DNA of 64,000 nt from Ampullaceana balthica (taxonomy: Eukaryota; Mollusca; Gastropoda; Lymnaeidae): positions 1-64,000 of the forward strand of contig CALYLW010000571.1 in the NCBI GenBank assembly GCA_944989445.1, in the 5' to 3' direction. This document shows, one piece after another, positions 60,001-64,000 of the stretch (its first letter is position 1; every line of letters starts with the position of its first letter). The notes below the pieces were generated by a model. That model searched no databases, was not told where the DNA came from, and saw only the letters and a program-made list of their open reading frames with translations. Position numbers and translations under genes: made by a program.

Positions 60001-60500
60001 CTCAAAATGACAAAAGTATTTATAAAATCAACTCACGCCTCGGATGATGAAGTGGCCGATGTTGATTAAAGGCTGAAATGACTTTGAGCTGACCATTAAA
60101 TAAACATGAAATTGCTGAACGAAATCTTTTTTTTAATGAAGAAATGAAACTTAATGCGAATTGATTGCTTTTAAATATAAACTTCTATATCATTTTCTGT
60201 TTGTTAGATGATGAATGATGACATAGCATGATTGAATAAGAGATATCTGTTCAATTAATTATGTATTCATTGTTGATATTTCAACAAAAAATAGACTCAA
60301 ACATAATAAAGATCATGTCTTAACCTCTTAAACTCACCGTTCGTTTTTATTTGTAAACAGTTTTAAATTTATCTTAATATAACTTACTGAATGTTAGCGT
60401 ACCTAAAAGGCTTTTATTCTACGTTACTTAAAGGTGCGTGTTTGAGTACATTCCCAACGCTGAAATAGAACCCCAAAAATTGCATCTTTTTCACTTGATT
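60001..60500. other. Intergenic AT-rich DNA
   Basis: Nothing recognised. Confidence 0.4.
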
Positions 60501-60655
60501 ATTGGGGGAACGGTACTTAAGCGGCATCCTGACGTACCGATTGTCACGGGTTCGAGTCTCTGTGAAGGCAGGCATTTGTTCCCGTGGCCAAGGTTGTCCC
60601 TGAGTCCATCCAGGTCAAATTGTACCTGACAATAGTTAGGGTAAACAAGGGGGGG
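60501..60655 (+). mobile_element. tRNA-derived SINE-like element
   Basis: Head with ggtacttaagcggc (A-box region) and gggttcgagtctct (B box), then the body shared with the minus strand of 15138-15305: gaaggcaggcatttgttccc, gccaaggttgtccctgag, tccatccagg, cctgacaatagttaggg, taaacaagg. It degenerates into a G run. Confidence 0.65.
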
Positions 60656-60770
60656 GGGCTGGGAATTGTGACATAGCCTATAAACTCTACGTCACATAGC
60701 ATATAAACTCTACGTCACATAGCCTGTGAACTCTACGTCACATAGCCTATGAAGCCTACGTCACTTGCTG
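60656..60770. repeat. About 23-bp tandem repeat, 4-5 copies
   Basis: Units of gtcacatagcctat then raactctac. Confidence 0.9.
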
Positions 60771-62643
60771 ACAAGCCAACATGATCTGGGCTTTCTTATT
60801 AAAATATAGTATTCAAGGAACTTCTGTAGAGAATGTAATGTTTTAAAAAATGTATAATAAACATTATGAAACAGTGCTAGAGGTATGTTGTTTATAAAAC
60901 GACATCGGTTAAATTTATAATCAGTAGACCGATTGATTAGTGGGATAGTGTCTAGGAAGAAGAAAGAATATTGTTTTTTTAAAATATTTTAAATAAAGAA
61001 CTTTAAACTCATGCGGAAAAAAACATTTTAATTGTATGGTATGTCTATTTATCTTGTCAGGTATTTTCACAGGTATTTTCTGTTTATATCATCAGGTCTT
61101 TTTAATCTACACGAGAAAAGCGAGATGTAAATATTTTTTTTTCTTTTTCAAAAGGTAAGGGGAATAACTAATTTATTTCAGATTTAATTGAGGGCGATGT
61201 CTTTACAGCCCTTGAACTGTGGACGTTTTCGATGAAGCTTAATAAGAACTGACAAGCTTTGAACTGACAAGTATCGGATCTGTAGAGATATGAATCACGT
61301 GTCGGCAATGTCAGCAGTCAAAGGAGAATGTGTTTTTGTCTGCACTTGAGCCATGCTGAGAGTGGAAAACTCACTTGAAAAGATAGTGCCAGAAAAACAA
61401 ATTCAGTGTTCCAAAATTTTAAATAAGCAATAAATAATTAAAATATCAAGTTTATTTCCCCCAAAAACGATAACACTGTTTTGAATTTTAAGAAATAAAT
61501 TTTTAATGACTTCTTCAGAAAATTGTTATATATTCAGTTACCCTCAACTTTCAGTGTCACCAAGGGAAGTCTCTTTTTTTAATATTTTGGTACATTTCGG
61601 GTTATACCCTTACGGGTGCAGGCTCTGAACTTTTGGGCTCTATAATAGACAATTAATTTAGAAATTCCTTTTAAATATATATACATATGTATATATACAT
61701 ATCTGTTTATGCAAAAATCAATCCTAGTTTTAAAAAAATTAAACGAACTTTTAAAGGGTCTAATTTCTAATACTATTATAATAAAATATGATAACACTAT
61801 TCAATCTCTATGCGTTGCTGAAACATTAAAAAAGAAAAAAAGATAATCTCAAAATAAATCTAAAACATCAATAGCTAAAATTACTAAGTAATTATTATAA
61901 ATTTATATTTAAAAACTGATGTTAGTTAAAAAAAAATTCTTATGGCTTGTCTCCCTTCAAGTGTAATTAATTTCTCTCTTAACCTTTTTCCTTTACATAA
62001 TTCTTAGCTCATATTATTTTCGTATTTATGGGGGGCTTGGGAAATGTCTGAAGCGAAAAGTTATTTAAATATAGTACTTACGGCAGGTGAAAGGAAATTG
62101 AAGTTTACTAAAAATTGCCTAACATATTTAAAACAAATTAAGTGAGCAAAACACCATATACTTCATACCGATCAATGCCATCCACTTTCATAATCTTAAT
62201 TTAACATAACATATCGCAAGTTATATGCACAGCATGTGTGCTTATAATTGTTGCGTGGTTTTTACGAAATTCACTAAAAAGAGCATTTCATTCTTACACG
62301 CATGTCACAGTTTCCGGTCACTTTTGCCAGTAAAGGTAAGTGCTTGACATCAAATATAATATTATATTTTTGTAATTTTGAGATTACTCTCTTAAAGCTT
62401 TGGCTTACACCTGGGCAGCCTGTCCCATCTGCTGGACAGTGCCACACACCACCGGCTGAGTGTAGAACTCACTCTCTGCCCTGAACTTCCCGTTCTTGTC
62501 TGGCCCGGAGCACGCAGTCAACAGACGCACACCGGTTTCATCACGTTATTTGAACGCCGAGCGCTCTGGGGATCGTTTAGTGTGCGCCGTCATCCTACGA
62601 AAAAAACAAACTAGAGTGAGAAAGTGTTGTTGGGAAACAGGTT
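60771..62643. other. Intergenic AT-rich DNA
   Basis: No gene recognised. A self-complementary stretch around atatacatatgtatat lies at 61678-61700. Confidence 0.4.
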
Positions 62644-62969
62644 CGGACCCACAGTTGGTGGCACCCACAGTTGGTGGCACCCACAGTTGGTGGCACTCAC
62701 AGTTGGTGGCACCCACAGTTGGTGGCACCCACAGTTGGTGGCACCCACAGTTGGTGGCACTCACAGTTGGTGGCACCCACAGTTGGTGGCACCCACAGTT
62801 GGTGGCACCCACAGTTGGTGGCACCCACAGTTGGTGGCACCCACAGTTGGTGGCACCCACAGTTGGTGGCACCCACAGTTGGTGGCAGCCACAGTTGGTG
62901 GCACCCACAGTTGGTGGCACCCACAGTTGGTGGCACCCACAGTTGGTGGCACCCACAGTTGGTGGCACC
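62644..62969. repeat. 16-bp minisatellite, about 20 copies
   Basis: Unit cacccacagttggtgg with very few variants (one gcagcc, three gcactc). Because 16 is not divisible by three, all three frames cycle through the same peptide, giving several long spurious open frames on both strands. Confidence 0.97.
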
Positions 62970-63393
62970 CGGGGGCGAACCAAGACTTTTACCGTTATCT
63001 GCAATTAACAAACTCCCCTGAATATAAGAACTAAAGAATCGGCACCTGGGGCACACCACAGTCTCTTTATCATTCTGCCTACGCCACTCATTTGGAACTT
63101 ATATATCCGTATGGAACTTATGGAACTTCGGTAGATCTCAACTGCTTGTTTATTGTGTAGAGTGGCATAGATCAGATCAGGCATCTCGGAGTCGTGGCCC
63201 ACGGAGCGGTGTTTCGTACACACCAATGATCAGGGCAAAACTCGCGTAGGAGCACCTTTTAGCCTTACCGTGGAATTCAGTTGCTTCCTCATGCAAGGCG
63301 AAATTTGCTCAGCTTTGTTTGAGAAAGTGCTTCCAGTTCAATGAAAAGAAAAACAAGTTGGAGCAATCCATTAAAAAACGGAGTTCTTGGGAG

Positions 63394-63482
63394 CAGAGCC
63401 GTTTTTACATCAGTTTGGGCCCCCGGGCAAAAAAATAGTGTCGGGTCCGCTCCCCCTTAGGAATAAAAAATAAATATACATA

Positions 63483-63514
<32 letters not shown>

Positions 63515-63584
63515 TCCAATGGGGCCCCTATGCTCGTGGGCCCCGGGCAAATGCCCAACGAGCCTTTGCGTTAAGACGGCCCTG
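63394..63584. mobile_element. hAT-type MITE, family B, with perfect 8-bp target duplication
   Basis: Ends CAGAGCCGTTTTTAC and reverse complement CAGGGCCGTCTTAAC match at 12 of 15. Flanks cttgggag (63386-63393) and cttgggag (63585-63592) are identical. Same family as 34582-34760 in inverted orientation; both share ggggcccctatgctcgtggg or its complement. (TA)n core at 63482-63508. Confidence 0.93.
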
Positions 63585-63592
63585 CTTGGGAG

Positions 63593-64000
63593 CCGTTTAA
63601 GGTTTTCATTGTCATGAATTCAGCTGCTCTGCTTTGATTTTGGATCCATTTATTTATTTTATTTGTTAACGAATTTAATCGTCTTTCTTCTTTATATATT
63701 TTTTTGCGTATGTTTAGTAATCCTCACATTTATTTAACTTTTTGTGGCGAAGACTTCGCTAGAGCTTGTCAGACTGTGTTGCTTGGGGGCGACCTTTAAC
63801 TCTTTCTAGTGACCCCATTTGCGGATGCCGCCCTTGCTTGCTCTGTATTCAACAAATGTATGTATAGATTTCTTTACTTTCAATCTTGACTTATGATCCA
63901 AGAAAATATAAATCTTAGTTTTTTTTTACTGAAAGTAACGTTTGCTTGGTTTCTCACTAATACACTTATTGCACATTTTAATCAGTTTGGTGAGCATGAG
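63593..64000. other. Intergenic DNA at the window end
   Basis: No gene recognised. ggcgaagacttcgct near 63746 is a perfect short palindrome around agact. Confidence 0.4.

Noticed and set aside
60530..60570. Functional tRNA gene
   Set aside because: Only A/B-box-like promoter phrases are present; no complete cloverleaf could be drawn. It fits a SINE head.
62496..63059. Several 60-170-residue frames rich in HSWW or CGCHQLW
   Set aside because: Artefacts of the 16-bp array, which reads the same peptide in every frame.

Overview
The window is animal nuclear DNA: AT-rich, intron-bearing and packed with transposon remnants and tandem repeats. Spliced exons with GT..AG junctions, hAT-type MITEs, a LINE reverse transcriptase and tRNA-derived SINE-like copies rule out a prokaryote. 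The receptor's resemblance to invertebrate pyrokinin/capability/neuromedin-U receptors, and a SINE body resembling ones I recall from pulmonate snails, suggest a mollusc, probably a gastropod. That assignment is inference.

The only host gene I can support is the 3' portion of a class A neuropeptide GPCR on the + strand. It has four exons (30126-30662, 53092-53223, 54688-54811, 55289-55418) that join in phase into 306 residues, running from the end of TM2 through TM3-TM7 to a natural stop. The 5' exon or exons (N-terminus, TM1, most of TM2) were not found and probably lie left of the window, so 1-30125 would be upstream intron or intergenic. The first visible intron is about 22.4 kb and holds most of the transposons; the other two are about 1.5 kb and 0.5 kb.

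Layout. 1-2300: head-to-tail MITE copies, 17-bp and 12-bp arrays, a hAT MITE and a LINE/SINE tail. 6110-8850: a satellite of 20-bp and 25-bp monomers that becomes a regular 65-bp higher-order repeat toward the right. 9000-28750: mostly non-coding, with many minisatellites (21, 85, 36, 49, 36, 33, 21 and 39 bp units) and a SINE-like copy. 30126-31260: receptor exon followed by a 78-bp minisatellite that repeatedly copies the exon's end and its 5' splice site. 31800-53090: rest of the large intron, with a MITE, hAT elements, G-rich tracts, a decayed hAT transposon carrying a broken ZMYM1-like transposase (39598-42736), a 5'-truncated LINE with an open RT frame lying between two uniform 12-bp arrays (45193-48034), and a non-autonomous hAT element with an 8-bp target duplication (50676-52738). 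53092-55660: last three receptor exons and a candidate polyadenylation signal. 55700-64000: intergenic, with more MITEs, minisatellites (58, 37 and 16 bp), a SINE-like copy and a hAT MITE with a perfect 8-bp target duplication.

There is no operon-like organisation, CRISPR array, rRNA or functional tRNA gene. The most notable items are the splice-donor minisatellite, the higher-order satellite with an organisational gradient, the LINE embedded in a microsatellite, and the repeated finding of tandemly duplicated ends in hAT elements. No clearly new molecular system is visible.
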